Source of the DNA: Lachnospiraceae bacterium MC2017
Lineage (GTDB): Bacteria; Bacillota; Clostridia; Lachnospirales; Lachnospiraceae
Direction of reading: 5' to 3'
Assembly (NCBI GenBank): GCA_000701625.1
Contig: JNJK01000002.1
Span: 124,001-188,000 of the forward strand
Length of the DNA: 64,000 nt
A program made the position numbers and the translations under genes. Shown here piece by piece: positions 44,220 through 53,613 of this stretch; within the stretch, counting starts at the first letter, position 1, and the number at the start of each line of letters is the position of its first letter. Under the pieces are notes generated by a model. The model did not search any database. It was not told the DNA's origin and saw nothing but the letters and a program-made list of their open reading frames with translations.

Positions 44220-44391
44220 GCCACCAGGTGAAATGTTGACCTGAGGGAGCATTTGGAGGCGCTTGGGATTTAACGGATACACTGTCCGAATCGCTCCGCG
44301 AGCCCGTAATGAGGGCGAGTGGCTAGCGAGTCGTGACCGGGATTCGGGAAATCCCGCCGAGCTTCCGAACGGTCAACTTTCACCTGATGGC
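44220..44391 (+). repeat. Palindromic element, copy E4b
   Basis: Outer arms GCCACCAGGTGAAATGTTGACC (44220-44241) and GGTCAACTTTCACCTGATGGC (44371-44391). Its core shares GATACACTGTCCG, CGCGAGCCCGT, GGGCGAGTG and CGTGACCGGGATT with the element at 19579-19751, while the arms differ. It ends GTCAC. With E4a it fills most of the ~700-bp gap between ftsH and the DUF4867 promoter. Confidence 0.75.
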
Positions 44392-44412
44392 GTCACTCTT
44401 AGACAGAAACAG

Positions 44413-44446
44413 AAAAAGAGCCACCACACCAAAGTGTGATGACTCT
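44413..44446 (-). terminator. Terminator of ftsH
   Basis: Minus strand: GAGTCATCACAC / GTGTGGTGGCTC stem followed by TTTTTC, 46 bp past the ftsH stop. Confidence 0.85.
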
Positions 44447-44491
44447 CAAAGACTCATAAAATATGCAATTTCAACAAGACATTCTGAAACC

Positions 44492-46786
44492 TTACAGCGG
44501 CCACTTTATATCCCCGCTGAAGTTATCATCGTCGTCCTCATCGTCAACGACCTGTGCATCTCCGGTCTTATCATCTGCAATAGTCTCAAAACCAGACTCC
44601 GAGTCTGTCTTATTAACCGTCTCCGATGCATCCGCCTTAACCGCCGGAGCGCTATTAACAGCACCTGGCGAACCTGCAGCCGGTATTAAACTATCATCAA
44701 TCTTGAGATCTATCTGCTGTCCCGGTTCAGAGAAGCTTCTGGACGCTCTTTCATAACTATTCTGAGCCTTTTCCATAACCTGCTGCTCAGAGTTCTCATG
44801 AACCTCCGGCCTTTCGCTACGCTCATTATCAGAAGACTCAACCGGATCCTGTGAAATATCAGTCTTCAGATCATCACCTGTCATAATAGACTTAACAGAA
44901 GACTTCTGCTCCTCTACAGGCTCAGGAAGACCCTTTTCCTTGCGGTAGATCTTCATAAATTCCTTACCTGTGATGGTCTCCTCACGGATCAGATGCTCTG
45001 CAAGCTTATCCAGAAGCTCACGGTTCTCAATAAGGAGTTTCTTCGCCTCCTCGTAAGACTCCTTAAGAAGATTCATAACTTCCTGATCAATACCTGCAGC
45101 AGTCTCATCTGCACAGTTCAGAACAGTTCTGCCCTCAAGGTAACGGTCCTCAACAGACGCAAGACCCATGAGACCAAACTTCTTACTCATACCATACTGA
45201 GTAACCATAGCACGAGCAATCTTTGTAGCCTTCTCGATATCATTAGAAGCACCTGTTGTAACAGAATCAAAGACGATCTCCTCTGCCGCACGACCTGCAA
45301 GAGTTGTCACAAGCATGGATCTGAGCTCTGCTTCACTGTTAAGATACTTCTCTTCCTCTGGAACCTGCATTACGTATCCGAGAGCACCCATAGTTCTCGG
45401 AACGATCGTGATCTTCTGTACAGGCTCACTGTTTTTCTGAAGTGCGGAAGTAAGCGCATGACCGATCTCATGGTAAGAAACGATACGACGTTCTTCCTTA
45501 GAAAGGATACGGTCCTTTTTCTCCTTACCCACAAGCACGATCTCGACTGCATTCATGAGATCCTTCTGAGAAACAAATTCTCTGCCGGACTTAACTGCAT
45601 TGATAGCAGCCTCATTGACCATGTTTGCGAGATCAGAACCAACCGCACCGCTTGTAGCCAGAGCAACTTCATTAAGATCTACAGTTTCATCGAGCTTTAC
45701 ATTCTTTGCATGTACCTTAAGGGTATCTACTCTTCCCTTAAGATCTGGCTTATCTACGATAACACGACGATCAAAACGACCCGGACGGAGAAGCGCCTTA
45801 TCAAGTGTCTCCGGTCTGTTTGTCGCACCGAGGATCAAAATACCCTTTGATGAATCAAAACCATCCATCTCAGACAGAAGCTGGTTCAGTGTCTGCTCAC
45901 GTTCATCATTTCCGCCGTAACGGGAATCACGGCTCTTACCGATAGCATCTATCTCATCAATAAAGATGATACATGGTGCATTCTTCTCAGCCTCTCTGAA
46001 AAGATCACGTACACGAGAAGCACCCACACCTACAAACATCTCAACAAAGTCAGAACCTGCAAGTGAGAAGAACGGTACATGCGCCTCACCTGCAACTGCC
46101 TTTGCGAGAAGTGTCTTACCTGTTCCGGGAGGTCCTACGAGAAGCGCACCCTTTGGCAGTCTCGCACCGATCTTTACATATTTCCCCGGATTATGGAGGA
46201 AATCAACCACTTCCTGCAGCGACTCCTTTGCTTCCTCCTGTCCTGCTACGTCCTTGAAAGTAACACCGGTCTCTTTCTGTACATAAACCTTTGCATTGCT
46301 GCGTCCGACACCCATCATGCCGCCGCTGCCGCCTATACGCCTCATCAGCATCCACGTAAGACCGCACACCAGGATTATCGGCAGGATATAACTTATAAAT
46401 CCGGAAAGCATAGCCCCCGACCTGTCAGGTACATGTCCCTTAAAATCAATCCCTGCATCCTCAAGTATCCGCGGCAGCTCCGGATCATTTACATATCCGG
46501 TGTAATAAGTCATCTCCAGACCGACACTGGACGTCGCATTCTTAGGAGTGATCTCGATCCTGTCCGCTTCCATTTTTACCCTGACGACCTCATTCGCAGA
46601 GATCATCTGCAAAAATTTGCTATAACTGATCTCCTCTGTCGAATTTTTAGTCACAAAATTGGACATAAGAGTCATACAAAAAAGTGTCACCAGCGTCGCC
46701 AGTACCATTGCCATCAATGTCTGTCTGTTCTTTTTGTTGTTTGGTCCCTGACCGTTATTTCCCTGATTATTGTTGTTTTCATTCAT
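44492..46786 (-). CDS. ftsH: ATP-dependent zinc metalloprotease FtsH
   Basis: Membrane-anchored AAA+ protease for quality control. 764 residues. An Asn-rich start is followed by span 1 (~23-45), an extracytoplasmic domain, and span 2 (~128-148). The AAA domain has Walker A GPPGTGKT at 218-225, Walker B IIFIDEID at 273-280 and an SRH region near 318-340. The zinc site HEIGH is at 439-443. About 130 residues of acidic, Ser/Glu-rich tail after the protease domain exceed the usual length and look disordered (ending [17 protein letters not shown]). It is a single gene between palindromic repeats and galE. Confidence 0.96.
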   Translation of the reverse strand: MNENNNNQGNNGQGPNNKKNRQTLMAMVLATLVTLFCMTLMSNFVTKNSTEEISYSKFLQMISANEVVRVKMEADRIEITPKNATSSVGLEMTYYTGYVNDPELPRILEDAGIDFKGHVPDRSGAMLSGFISYILPIILVCGLTWMLMRRIGGSGGMMGVGRSNAKVYVQKETGVTFKDVAGQEEAKESLQEVVDFLHNPGKYVKIGARLPKGALLVGPPGTGKTLLAKAVAGEAHVPFFSLAGSDFVEMFVGVGASRVRDLFREAEKNAPCIIFIDEIDAIGKSRDSRYGGNDEREQTLNQLLSEMDGFDSSKGILILGATNRPETLDKALLRPGRFDRRVIVDKPDLKGRVDTLKVHAKNVKLDETVDLNEVALATSGAVGSDLANMVNEAAINAVKSGREFVSQKDLMNAVEIVLVGKEKKDRILSKEERRIVSYHEIGHALTSALQKNSEPVQKITIVPRTMGALGYVMQVPEEEKYLNSEAELRSMLVTTLAGRAAEEIVFDSVTTGASNDIEKATKIARAMVTQYGMSKKFGLMGLASVEDRYLEGRTVLNCADETAAGIDQEVMNLLKESYEEAKKLLIENRELLDKLAEHLIREETITGKEFMKIYRKEKGLPEPVEEQKSSVKSIMTGDDLKTDISQDPVESSDNERSERPEVHENSEQQVMEKAQNSYERASRSFSEPGQQIDLKIDDSLIPAAGSPGAVNSAPAVKADASETVNKTDSESGFETIADDKTGDAQVVDDEDDDDNFSGDIKWPL

Positions 46787-46885
46787 ATATGTATAAATGC
46801 CTCTTCTTCCTTATATTTTCCCATACATCCACACGATCGACATAAGACACATAACATTTATTTCTAAGCACCGTACAAAAATATG

Positions 46886-46922
46886 TCAAAAATGGACGCG
46901 TACAAGTTGCATACACGTCCAT
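46886..46922 (-). terminator. Terminator of the galE unit
   Basis: Stem ATGGACGTGTA / TACGCGTCCAT on the minus strand followed by TTTTTGAC. It lies about 60 bp past the galE stop and upstream of ftsH. The rest of the 193-bp gap (46787-46979) shows no gene. Confidence 0.75.
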
Positions 46923-46979
46923 TATAAAATCCATTATGTTAAAAGTAAAATTAAATTTCGCTTAATTGTGCGCAATTAA

Positions 46980-47996
46980 TTAATCTTCATACCCATTCGG
47001 GTTATTCTTCTGGAAGTTCCATGCATCGCGGCACATATCCTCGATGTCGAGTTCAGCTTTCCATCCAAGCTCCTTCTCTGCCTTCTCAGGACTGCAGTAG
47101 CAGGTAGCGATATCGCCTGCACGACGCGGCTTGATGGAATAAGGGATCTTGATATCATTAACCTTCTCAAAAGCCTTAACGATATCCAGAACAGAATATC
47201 CGTGGCCTGTACCAAGATTGCAGATAAATGCACCCGGCTTGGTTCTGAGCTTATCAATAGCCTTTACATGAGCCTTAGCAAGGTCAACAACATGGAGATA
47301 ATCTCTCACACCTGTTCCGTCCGGTGTATCGTAATCATTACCAAATACTCCGAGTTCAGGACGCTTACCAACAGCAACCTGTGTGATATACGGCATCAGG
47401 TTATTCGGGATCCCGTTCGGGTTCTCACCGATCCTGCCGGACTGATGCGCTCCTATAGGATTAAAGTAACGAAGAATTACCATGTTCCACTCCGGATCAG
47501 CCTTCTGCATATCAAGAAGGATCTGCTCCAGCATCCACTTTGTCCAGCCATAAGGATTTGTGCATGTTCCCTTCGGGCACTCCTCTGTGATCGGGATGAT
47601 CGCCGGATCACCATAAACAGTTGCAGAAGAAGAAAATACAAAATTCTTTGCACCATGCTTTCTCATCACGTCGAGAAGAGTAAGTGTTCCGCCAATGTTG
47701 TTATTGTAGTATTCCCAAGGCTTCTCAACAGACTCACCAACTGCCTTAAGAGAAGCAAAATTTATAACTTCATGGATATCATTCTCAGAAAAGATCTTCT
47801 CAAGGTCATCACGGTTTGAAATATCCGCATCGTACCACTTAACCTTCTTACCTGTGAGCTCTTCAACTCTGTCCAGAGCCTTCGGTGAAGAATTAGAGAA
47901 ATTATCCATGACAATAGCGTCATAACCGCCATTCAAGAGTTCAACAAGAGTATGGGAGCCAATGTATCCGGCACCACCTGTCAATAATATAGACAT
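46980..47996 (-). CDS. galE: UDP-glucose 4-epimerase
   Basis: Interconverts UDP-glucose and UDP-galactose with bound NAD. 338 residues from [15 protein letters not shown] (GAGGAGG upstream; the nine-codon upstream extension is not needed). NAD motif GGAGYIGS, catalytic SSSATVYG and YGWTKWMLE (YxxxK), and the substrate region RYFNPIGAH. It lies 46 bp after the nucleotidyltransferase gene and is probably co-transcribed, linking it to sugar-nucleotide supply for surface polymers. Confidence 0.95.
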   Translation of the reverse strand: MSILLTGGAGYIGSHTLVELLNGGYDAIVMDNFSNSSPKALDRVEELTGKKVKWYDADISNRDDLEKIFSENDIHEVINFASLKAVGESVEKPWEYYNNNIGGTLTLLDVMRKHGAKNFVFSSSATVYGDPAIIPITEECPKGTCTNPYGWTKWMLEQILLDMQKADPEWNMVILRYFNPIGAHQSGRIGENPNGIPNNLMPYITQVAVGKRPELGVFGNDYDTPDGTGVRDYLHVVDLAKAHVKAIDKLRTKPGAFICNLGTGHGYSVLDIVKAFEKVNDIKIPYSIKPRRAGDIATCYCSPEKAEKELGWKAELDIEDMCRDAWNFQKNNPNGYED

Positions 47997-48042
47997 ATTT
48001 TTTCCCTCCTCTGTCCGACGCATCAGATACTCGGACTAAAAA

Positions 48043-48969
48043 CTACCAAAGTTTTTCAGGATAAACACCTGCATCCTTTAATTTCTGGATAGATGCTGTA
48101 ACAACAGGCTTATCCTCTTTATATGTAACGCCAAACCATCTGTCAGATGAACGGAGAACCTCAGCTGTAGCCTTGCCCTCACGGATCAGGCTATCGATCA
48201 CTCCGGGAAGATAACACTCGGCTTTAAGCGGATTTGCATTATTCGGAAGCTCTGATAAAAACTCCGAAAACGCCTTTTTAAGTTCCGGAAGGACAGATGT
48301 TCCAAAACCCCAGAAATTCATGGAGACAGGTTCATTTCCGGTAAGAGACACCCATGTCTCTCCATCATCCTCCGTAAACTTTGCCGCATCACCATCCTTC
48401 TCGATATGGGTCCGCTCCGTTACGGTATCCAGGAATCCATCCTCTGTAAGACTGCAGATTCCACGAGAAACATAGCCATTCTCAGTCAAAGTGTTCTTGA
48501 GTACAAATCCAACCATGGCATAGCGATATTTTTCATCATCTTTCGCATTTACCAGGAAATCATACATTTTTGAAAAAGCTTCTCTACCATAAAAATCATC
48601 TGCATTAATAACAGCAAAAGGCTCATTTAAGAGTTCAGAAGCCGAAAGAACCGCCTGTGCTGTTCCCCATGGCTTAACCCTTCCCTCCGGAACGCTGAAC
48701 CCCTCCGGTATAGCATCCAGTTTCTGAAATGCGTATTCTACAGGAATATGCTCAGCTACGCGATCACCGACCGCTTCCTGAAAATCTTTCAGGTTCTCTT
48801 CTTTTATAACAAAGATAACTTTTCCAAATCCGGATTTCCATGCATCATAGATGGAAAAATCGATAATTTTGTTGCCCTGTGCATCTACAGGATCAATCTG
48901 TTTCAGACCACCGTAACGGGAACCCATCCCCGCTGCCATGATGACCAATGCAGGCTTCTGCTGTTTCAT
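48043..48969 (-). CDS. Sugar-phosphate nucleotidyltransferase
   Basis: 308 residues with a Rossmann-like NTP-transferase domain. The opening ALVIMAAGMGSRYGGLKQ is the nucleotide-binding signature, and INADDFYGREAF holds the metal-binding Asp pair. It makes an NDP-sugar from NTP and a sugar-1-phosphate; the sugar cannot be assigned. Proteins of this SRYGGLKQI type are often labelled simply NTP transferase. It is paired with galE. The small 49070 gene ends about 100 bp upstream of its start. Confidence 0.82.
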   Translation of the reverse strand: MKQQKPALVIMAAGMGSRYGGLKQIDPVDAQGNKIIDFSIYDAWKSGFGKVIFVIKEENLKDFQEAVGDRVAEHIPVEYAFQKLDAIPEGFSVPEGRVKPWGTAQAVLSASELLNEPFAVINADDFYGREAFSKMYDFLVNAKDDEKYRYAMVGFVLKNTLTENGYVSRGICSLTEDGFLDTVTERTHIEKDGDAAKFTEDDGETWVSLTGNEPVSMNFWGFGTSVLPELKKAFSEFLSELPNNANPLKAECYLPGVIDSLIREGKATAEVLRSSDRWFGVTYKEDKPVVTASIQKLKDAGVYPEKLW

Positions 48970-49069
48970 ATTATATTAGTCCTTTCCCACTCTCTCAATA
49001 AACTATTGTTGCCATCTTATGGAATTATGTTGCGCATAATATTTCGTTTCCGAAGCAGCTAACGCAATT

Positions 49070-49195
49070 CTAAAACCCCTGATATAAAATCGTAGTCTTT
49101 GTGCCCATGAATATTGCAAACAGTACGATAGCAAGTTCCAGCGACAGCCATAAGAGCCTCACCGGAACCGGTAAGCGATCAAACAATCTCATCAT
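49070..49195 (-). CDS. DltX-like 41-residue membrane protein of an MBOAT system
   Basis: Opens MMRLFDRLPVPVRLLW, has one hydrophobic span (LSLELAIVLFAIFMG) and ends TTILYQGF. Its first ATG overlaps the MBOAT stop codon (ATGATGA), so the two are translationally coupled. DltX is a similarly small single-span protein whose C-terminal FxYxxF-type motif docks in DltB and whose Tyr carries the acyl group on its way to DltD. Here Tyr38 and Phe41 match that ending and Leu replaces the first Phe. It is too short for ordinary gene callers. The identification is inferred from position, topology and tail, not from a database hit. Confidence 0.75.
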   Translation of the reverse strand: MMRLFDRLPVPVRLLWLSLELAIVLFAIFMGTKTTILYQGF

Positions 49196-50430
49196 ACATC
49201 AAATCCTCTTAAAATGACACCGCAAACATCATATCCCACAAAACTGAAAGACGCGGAAATATAGGCCCAGGTCGCACAGTTTTCAAGAATGCGCACCCAC
49301 TTCTTTGCCTGAAACTCCTTAAATCCCTTCTTTCCGAGTTTCTTTTTCATATGACTCGTTCTAAGAGTAGATATGACAATACCGAGTCCCTGAAGAAGAC
49401 CATAAACCACGTAGTTAAAGTTTGTTCCGTGCCATATACCAGCGATCAGGAATGTGATAAAAAGTGCCACACACTGTCCTGCAAAGATCTTCTTCCTAAA
49501 AGCTCCGCTTATCAGTACCTTGATAACCGGACTGTAAATATAATCCCTTATCCATTCAGAAAGAGTAATGTGATGTCTGTTCCAAAATTCCACAAGTGAT
49601 ACTGCAAAATACGGCTGGTCAAAGTTCTCTCTGAGCGTCATACCGCTAAGATGTGCTCCACCCGCAACCACATCACAATATCCCGAAAAATTAAAATAGA
49701 TATAGAAAGAATTAAAAAACGCAAAAAGGATAAACTCCGCAAGAAGACTAAAAAATCCTGCTCCTGTACTCAGCCGCTGGAACCAGTACCCTGCCCAGAC
49801 TGACAAAATCGCAGAGATCACATATACCTTTAAGTATCCAAACAGGATCCTGTGGAAATCATGAAGTATCATGTCTCCGGACATTTCGGGCTTTGTCTCA
49901 TCATAAAAATCCGTTACAAACTCCTCATAGCGAAGTATCGGGCCTGCCATGACCGTATAGAAATTCAGTATATAGTTCAGATAATCAACAAGAGTTATCC
50001 TGACCTTAACTTCCTTAAGATATCCATACTGCATGGTGAAATCGATCTCTCTGAAAAGGAAATACGACAAACCCAAAAGTTTCACAGCATTGCTGTATGG
50101 CAGGATTTTGAAAAGCGGAATCCATTCGTAATGCATAAGATATGCAAAAACAGCCACCATTAAGAGATAAAAACTATTCCTTAGGATTCTCGGTAAAACA
50201 CCTGCTGTTTCCTCTGCTGCCCTTTGGAGTAGCAGTGCCATAAAATACGGCACCAATATCCACAAAGCTCCAATAAGCAATGCCGGAAGCGATTTAAGGC
50301 ACAGAAGAAATACTGCTATATTAATGATCAGGAATAATCCCGTACGATATTTTTTTCCGATCCTCAAAACAATCGGAGTTATAAATAAAAGTACTGCAAA
50401 AAACAGACTTCCTATCGAAAAATTAAGCAT
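49192..50430 (-). CDS. MBOAT-family O-acyltransferase (DltB-like)
   Basis: Polytopic membrane protein of 412 residues, about eleven spans. MBOAT signatures: EFWNRHHITLSEWIRDYIY at 281-299 and GIWHG at 331-335 with the presumed catalytic His334. Family members move an acyl group from a cytoplasmic carrier across the membrane. Its start overlaps the ACP stop by 8 bp and its stop overlaps the DltX-like start. The partners (ACP, FkbH-like, SGNH) make it the channel of a surface esterification system. Confidence 0.9.
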   Translation of the reverse strand: MLNFSIGSLFFAVLLFITPIVLRIGKKYRTGLFLIINIAVFLLCLKSLPALLIGALWILVPYFMALLLQRAAEETAGVLPRILRNSFYLLMVAVFAYLMHYEWIPLFKILPYSNAVKLLGLSYFLFREIDFTMQYGYLKEVKVRITLVDYLNYILNFYTVMAGPILRYEEFVTDFYDETKPEMSGDMILHDFHRILFGYLKVYVISAILSVWAGYWFQRLSTGAGFFSLLAEFILFAFFNSFYIYFNFSGYCDVVAGGAHLSGMTLRENFDQPYFAVSLVEFWNRHHITLSEWIRDYIYSPVIKVLISGAFRKKIFAGQCVALFITFLIAGIWHGTNFNYVVYGLLQGLGIVISTLRTSHMKKKLGKKGFKEFQAKKWVRILENCATWAYISASFSFVGYDVCGVILRGFDV

Positions 50431-50662
50431 TTCCTGTCTTTCTGTCTATGAGCTTTATAAACTCTCCAACATTTTTTAACTTCATAACTTCTACTGTCGA
50501 AAATTTGCACTTAAATGCCTCTTCAACAGCTACGATAAGCTGAATATGTGTGAGCGAATCCCACGCATCAACATCATCCGCAGTCATCTCATCCGAGAGT
50601 TCGATCTCATCATCATCAAAAACCTCACGAAAAACCTGCTCTAACTTCACTTTTGTATCCAT
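50423..50662 (-). CDS. Acyl carrier protein of the MBOAT operon
   Basis: 79 residues, acidic four-helix carrier. The 4'-phosphopantetheine site is Ser36 in AWDSLTHIQL. It overlaps the FkbH-like stop by 16 bp and the MBOAT start by 8 bp. No fatty-acid synthesis genes are near, so it is a dedicated carrier like DltC, presumably loaded by the FkbH-type enzyme. Confidence 0.92.
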   Translation of the reverse strand: MDTKVKLEQVFREVFDDDEIELSDEMTADDVDAWDSLTHIQLIVAVEEAFKCKFSTVEVMKLKNVGEFIKLIDRKTGNA

Positions 50663-52416
50663 ACTTCTCCTTCCGGATCTACTGAAAGATCATACATATA
50701 TCTTACTCTGTCTCCATCTGTCTCCACCGCAGTAAAGCCAAAGGATGGCAGGAGCTTTTCTACCATACTGTTCTTTTTACTCTTTATATATTCTCCAACA
50801 AGTTTCTTCGCACCCATCTTACGGGCCTCTTCTATAACTGAACGGAATGCAAAGAGTTCAACCGATCTTTTAAGGACACGGCAGGACATGCACCAGTTCT
50901 CTATGAAGCATTCATCCTGCGCACATCCATTATCTGCATCCGGTGCAGAAAGGATGATACATGAAATGATTCCGAATTGAGTAAACTTATCGGATAAAGA
51001 CACATATATGCATCTCTTTTTATCATCTTCCAGCATCTCACGGATCTGACTGTCCGAATAACGCTGAGTTCTTAAATTAAACTGATTTGATTTATTGGTA
51101 AGCTGCGAAAAACGTTCAACCTCATCTTCTCCTACGAGGCCTGTAACTCCCTTCATTTCAAGAGCCTTCAGATATTCCGTGTAGTCTACAAAAGAGGCTT
51201 GCATCTCCTCACGTTTCGCATTCTCAACATAGGAATCAGAGCGCGCCATATCTTCTTTTGTTATCTGCGCCCATTCAAATGGAGATGCTTCATTAAGTGC
51301 TCTCACATAGTTTTCTGCCTCATTCGGGACATCGATGACGCACACCTCCGGACAGAATTTACGTATGATCTCGCGCTCAGCCGGGTTATCATCAAAGAAA
51401 ACAAGTGAATCCATTCCGATATTCAGCTTCTTTGCGATATAAGCCATATTGCTCGCCTTATCCTGCCAGTTAGCTACAAAGCATGCAATATCCGAAAGCT
51501 TCAGAACCATATCCGGATTCTTTTCAAAAGGTTCTTTTGCTACATCCAGATCGTTTTTTGAATTCACTGCAAGGATAACACCACGTCTCTTTAATGAAAG
51601 CACGTAGGACTGAAATGCCCGATAGGCTTCACCAAGCGGATTGTGCGGATCGATTTCAATACCCATTGGACCGTCATCACCTACGACACCGCCCCAAAGC
51701 GTATTATCAAGGTCGAGCACAAGACACTTACGAACCACGCCTACCGACGGAAGGATCATCTTTGTAACTTCATCTGCAACAGGTCCGAGATAATCAAGTC
51801 CAAATCCCTGTTTTGTCAGATAATAATTTCCCTCATCAAACCAGTTCATTTTTCCGTACAGTGCCGACAGGTACTCCATGTCAATGATACGGACATTCTT
51901 CGGATGCTCTTTCGTCATTGAGAGATTCAGTTCTCTATAGAGTGATAAGGACGAATGCTCATAATCCCCCTCAAGAGTTCCAAAGGGTCTTTCCATAGGA
52001 ACAGCAAAGTTTGAATTAAGTATCGTTACACCGGGAATCTTATCCAGATGAGACCATATGCTCTTTAGATATGCTTTTTCTGTATCCAGATCTTCTTTGG
52101 TAATAAGCTGAATATCATTATATCGCATAAAAACTACGACAAAATCCGGCTGAAACTGATACAGCGGGGATTTTTCATCCAAAACATCCATGTTGATCCC
52201 GCCATATTCTCCTTCATATATATCAGCATTGATTCCTGCCCTGTCCAAAAACAATCGGAATACCTTAACAAAATGCTGGATAGAATATGATCCGATGACC
52301 GCAACCCTGATCTTTGGCGCATTTTTTGCTAAAACCGAATATTGCTCCGGATCTTTCTGAAGACGATTTGCCGCTTTGAGAAGTTTCGATATAGATGCCT
52401 GTCGAAGATTTTCCAA
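50647..52416 (-). CDS. HAD-IIIC/FkbH-like acyl-loading enzyme
   Basis: 589 residues in three parts. The N-terminal region (35-220) has an SGNH/flavodoxin-like feel (VAVIGSYSIQHFVK). A HAD domain has the nucleophile motif LDLDNTLWGG (Asp235, Asp237) and FFDDNPAERE at 341-349. A C-terminal GNAT-like domain closes the protein. FkbH enzymes dephosphorylate 1,3-bisphosphoglycerate and load the glyceryl group onto an ACP. In many of them the loop before SKN reads xCSKN; here it is AVNSKN with Asn285, so the acyl donor and mechanism are open. It overlaps the ACP gene and takes the place DltA has in dlt operons. Confidence 0.82.
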   Translation of the reverse strand: MENLRQASISKLLKAANRLQKDPEQYSVLAKNAPKIRVAVIGSYSIQHFVKVFRLFLDRAGINADIYEGEYGGINMDVLDEKSPLYQFQPDFVVVFMRYNDIQLITKEDLDTEKAYLKSIWSHLDKIPGVTILNSNFAVPMERPFGTLEGDYEHSSLSLYRELNLSMTKEHPKNVRIIDMEYLSALYGKMNWFDEGNYYLTKQGFGLDYLGPVADEVTKMILPSVGVVRKCLVLDLDNTLWGGVVGDDGPMGIEIDPHNPLGEAYRAFQSYVLSLKRRGVILAVNSKNDLDVAKEPFEKNPDMVLKLSDIACFVANWQDKASNMAYIAKKLNIGMDSLVFFDDNPAEREIIRKFCPEVCVIDVPNEAENYVRALNEASPFEWAQITKEDMARSDSYVENAKREEMQASFVDYTEYLKALEMKGVTGLVGEDEVERFSQLTNKSNQFNLRTQRYSDSQIREMLEDDKKRCIYVSLSDKFTQFGIISCIILSAPDADNGCAQDECFIENWCMSCRVLKRSVELFAFRSVIEEARKMGAKKLVGEYIKSKKNSMVEKLLPSFGFTAVETDGDRVRYMYDLSVDPEGEVWIQK

Positions 52417-52464
52417 ATTATCTGCCTCTTCTTTCTATAGTAACTGTTCTGAATAGTTACCTTG

Positions 52465-53571
52465 CTATTTTCTTTTCTTGCTCCACACACGCCTGATCAT
52501 CTGATTAAGATCCATATTCATCCTCCTGGTATATCGGAGAGATGCTTTATATGACAGGTGAGCTCCATCTATAAAATCCTGTTCAGAAAACAGATCTCTG
52601 TAATCAAGACAAGTGATCCCATTTTCCTTAAGCCATGGTTTCAGTTCATTTTCGACAAACTCGGTATATTTCTGCCCATTAGGTGTCTCTTCAAGCGTCG
52701 GCGCAATAGGAGACAGCTCGATCACCACATTTGCCTTTGACTCCAGATCAGATATCTGCGACTTGATAAGTTCTATCTTATCCTCTGTCACAGCTATCCG
52801 TTCTGACGTATCTTCATGATTAAAATAGTTATTTCTATAATTAGCAGGGCCTATCTGTGCCTTTCGATATGTAGGTGAAAAATATGTAGATATGATCTCC
52901 CACATATTCTGTATCTTCATCAGATTGACATTCATATCGTACAGCGGCTGAAGTGCAGATGTATTCTCAACGACATCAAAATCTTCATTTACAGAATACT
53001 TACCCCATTTATCAATAGATGACTCTATGATCGTTTCATCATCCGCATTTCTAAAAGTAGAATAGGACACTTCCAGCTTGATTATATCCCTCTTTGTATA
53101 GGAATAATTGCTCCTTATAAGGTTATCAAGGATGATATTTGTCCGCCACGATCCCGAACCGCTTGCAAACATATACAAAGGATATCCGTTTCGCAAATGC
53201 TGCTTTATCGGGTCATACTCCATTGCAGACAGTGACGAACCGATAACAAATACATGCCCCGGCACATCTTCTTCCGTATTAAGCCTCGAAAGCTCATTAA
53301 TAAAGCCTTCATCTACGATATGAAGGCCGTTTGTATACCAAGGGGCTATATATCCTTTATTATCTTTCTTATATATATTGTAATAATGTGTGTCGCACAC
53401 CTCTGTAAAGAAAGTTGCACCAAAAGATGCCAGATATATCCAAAAAAGAGCACCGACAAAAACCACTACAGCATATAAGATACCTATGCCGACAGTTCTC
53501 GTCCGAGTGCAATTTTTCGTTTTACATAATCCATTTATTTTATTTCTCATAACGTTCATACATTTTAGCAC
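52465..53571 (-). CDS. Membrane-anchored SGNH/DltD-like acyl transfer protein
   Basis: 368 residues in the longest frame. One N-terminal span (about 27-49) is followed by an extracytoplasmic domain. GSS at 111-113 (VFVIGSSLSAMEYD) and DGAH at 335-338 give the Ser and the Asp-His of an SGNH/DltD-type triad. DltD takes the acyl group from DltX-DltB and passes it to the polymer. The true start is unsure: GTG at 53571, ATG at 53559 and ATG at 53550 are in frame, none has a good ribosome site, and a promoter-like sequence overlaps this region. It is first of five genes, 48 bp before the FkbH-like gene. Confidence 0.75.
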   Translation of the reverse strand: MLKCMNVMRNKINGLCKTKNCTRTRTVGIGILYAVVVFVGALFWIYLASFGATFFTEVCDTHYYNIYKKDNKGYIAPWYTNGLHIVDEGFINELSRLNTEEDVPGHVFVIGSSLSAMEYDPIKQHLRNGYPLYMFASGSGSWRTNIILDNLIRSNYSYTKRDIIKLEVSYSTFRNADDETIIESSIDKWGKYSVNEDFDVVENTSALQPLYDMNVNLMKIQNMWEIISTYFSPTYRKAQIGPANYRNNYFNHEDTSERIAVTEDKIELIKSQISDLESKANVVIELSPIAPTLEETPNGQKYTEFVENELKPWLKENGITCLDYRDLFSEQDFIDGAHLSYKASLRYTRRMNMDLNQMIRRVWSKKRK

Positions 53572-53590
53572 GATTGCTTGTATAGAACAA
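53562..53590 (-). promoter_or_regulatory. Candidate promoter of the acylation operon
   Basis: Minus strand: TTGTTC (53590-53585), 17 bp, TAAAAT (53567-53562). It overlaps the first in-frame start codons of the SGNH gene. If used, translation would have to begin at 53550 or later. Alternatively the operon is read from upstream tadA. Confidence 0.4.
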
Positions 53591-53613
53591 TTTAGGGTTT
53601 TCTTAAGAATTTA

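Noticed and set aside
43921-44231. Short plus-strand frames in the ftsH-DUF4867 gap
   Set aside because: They coincide with palindromic repeats E4a/E4b; their codon make-up and lack of start sites do not support genes.
19337-44391. Repeats considered as CRISPR or as insertion sequences
   Set aside because: There are no regular short repeats with unique spacers, and no transposase frame occurs inside any copy. They are palindromic elements of 170-330 bp.
50647-52416. A polyketide biosynthesis cluster suggested by FkbH plus ACP
   Set aside because: No ketosynthase or other polyketide genes are present. The MBOAT, SGNH and DltX-like neighbours point to envelope acylation.
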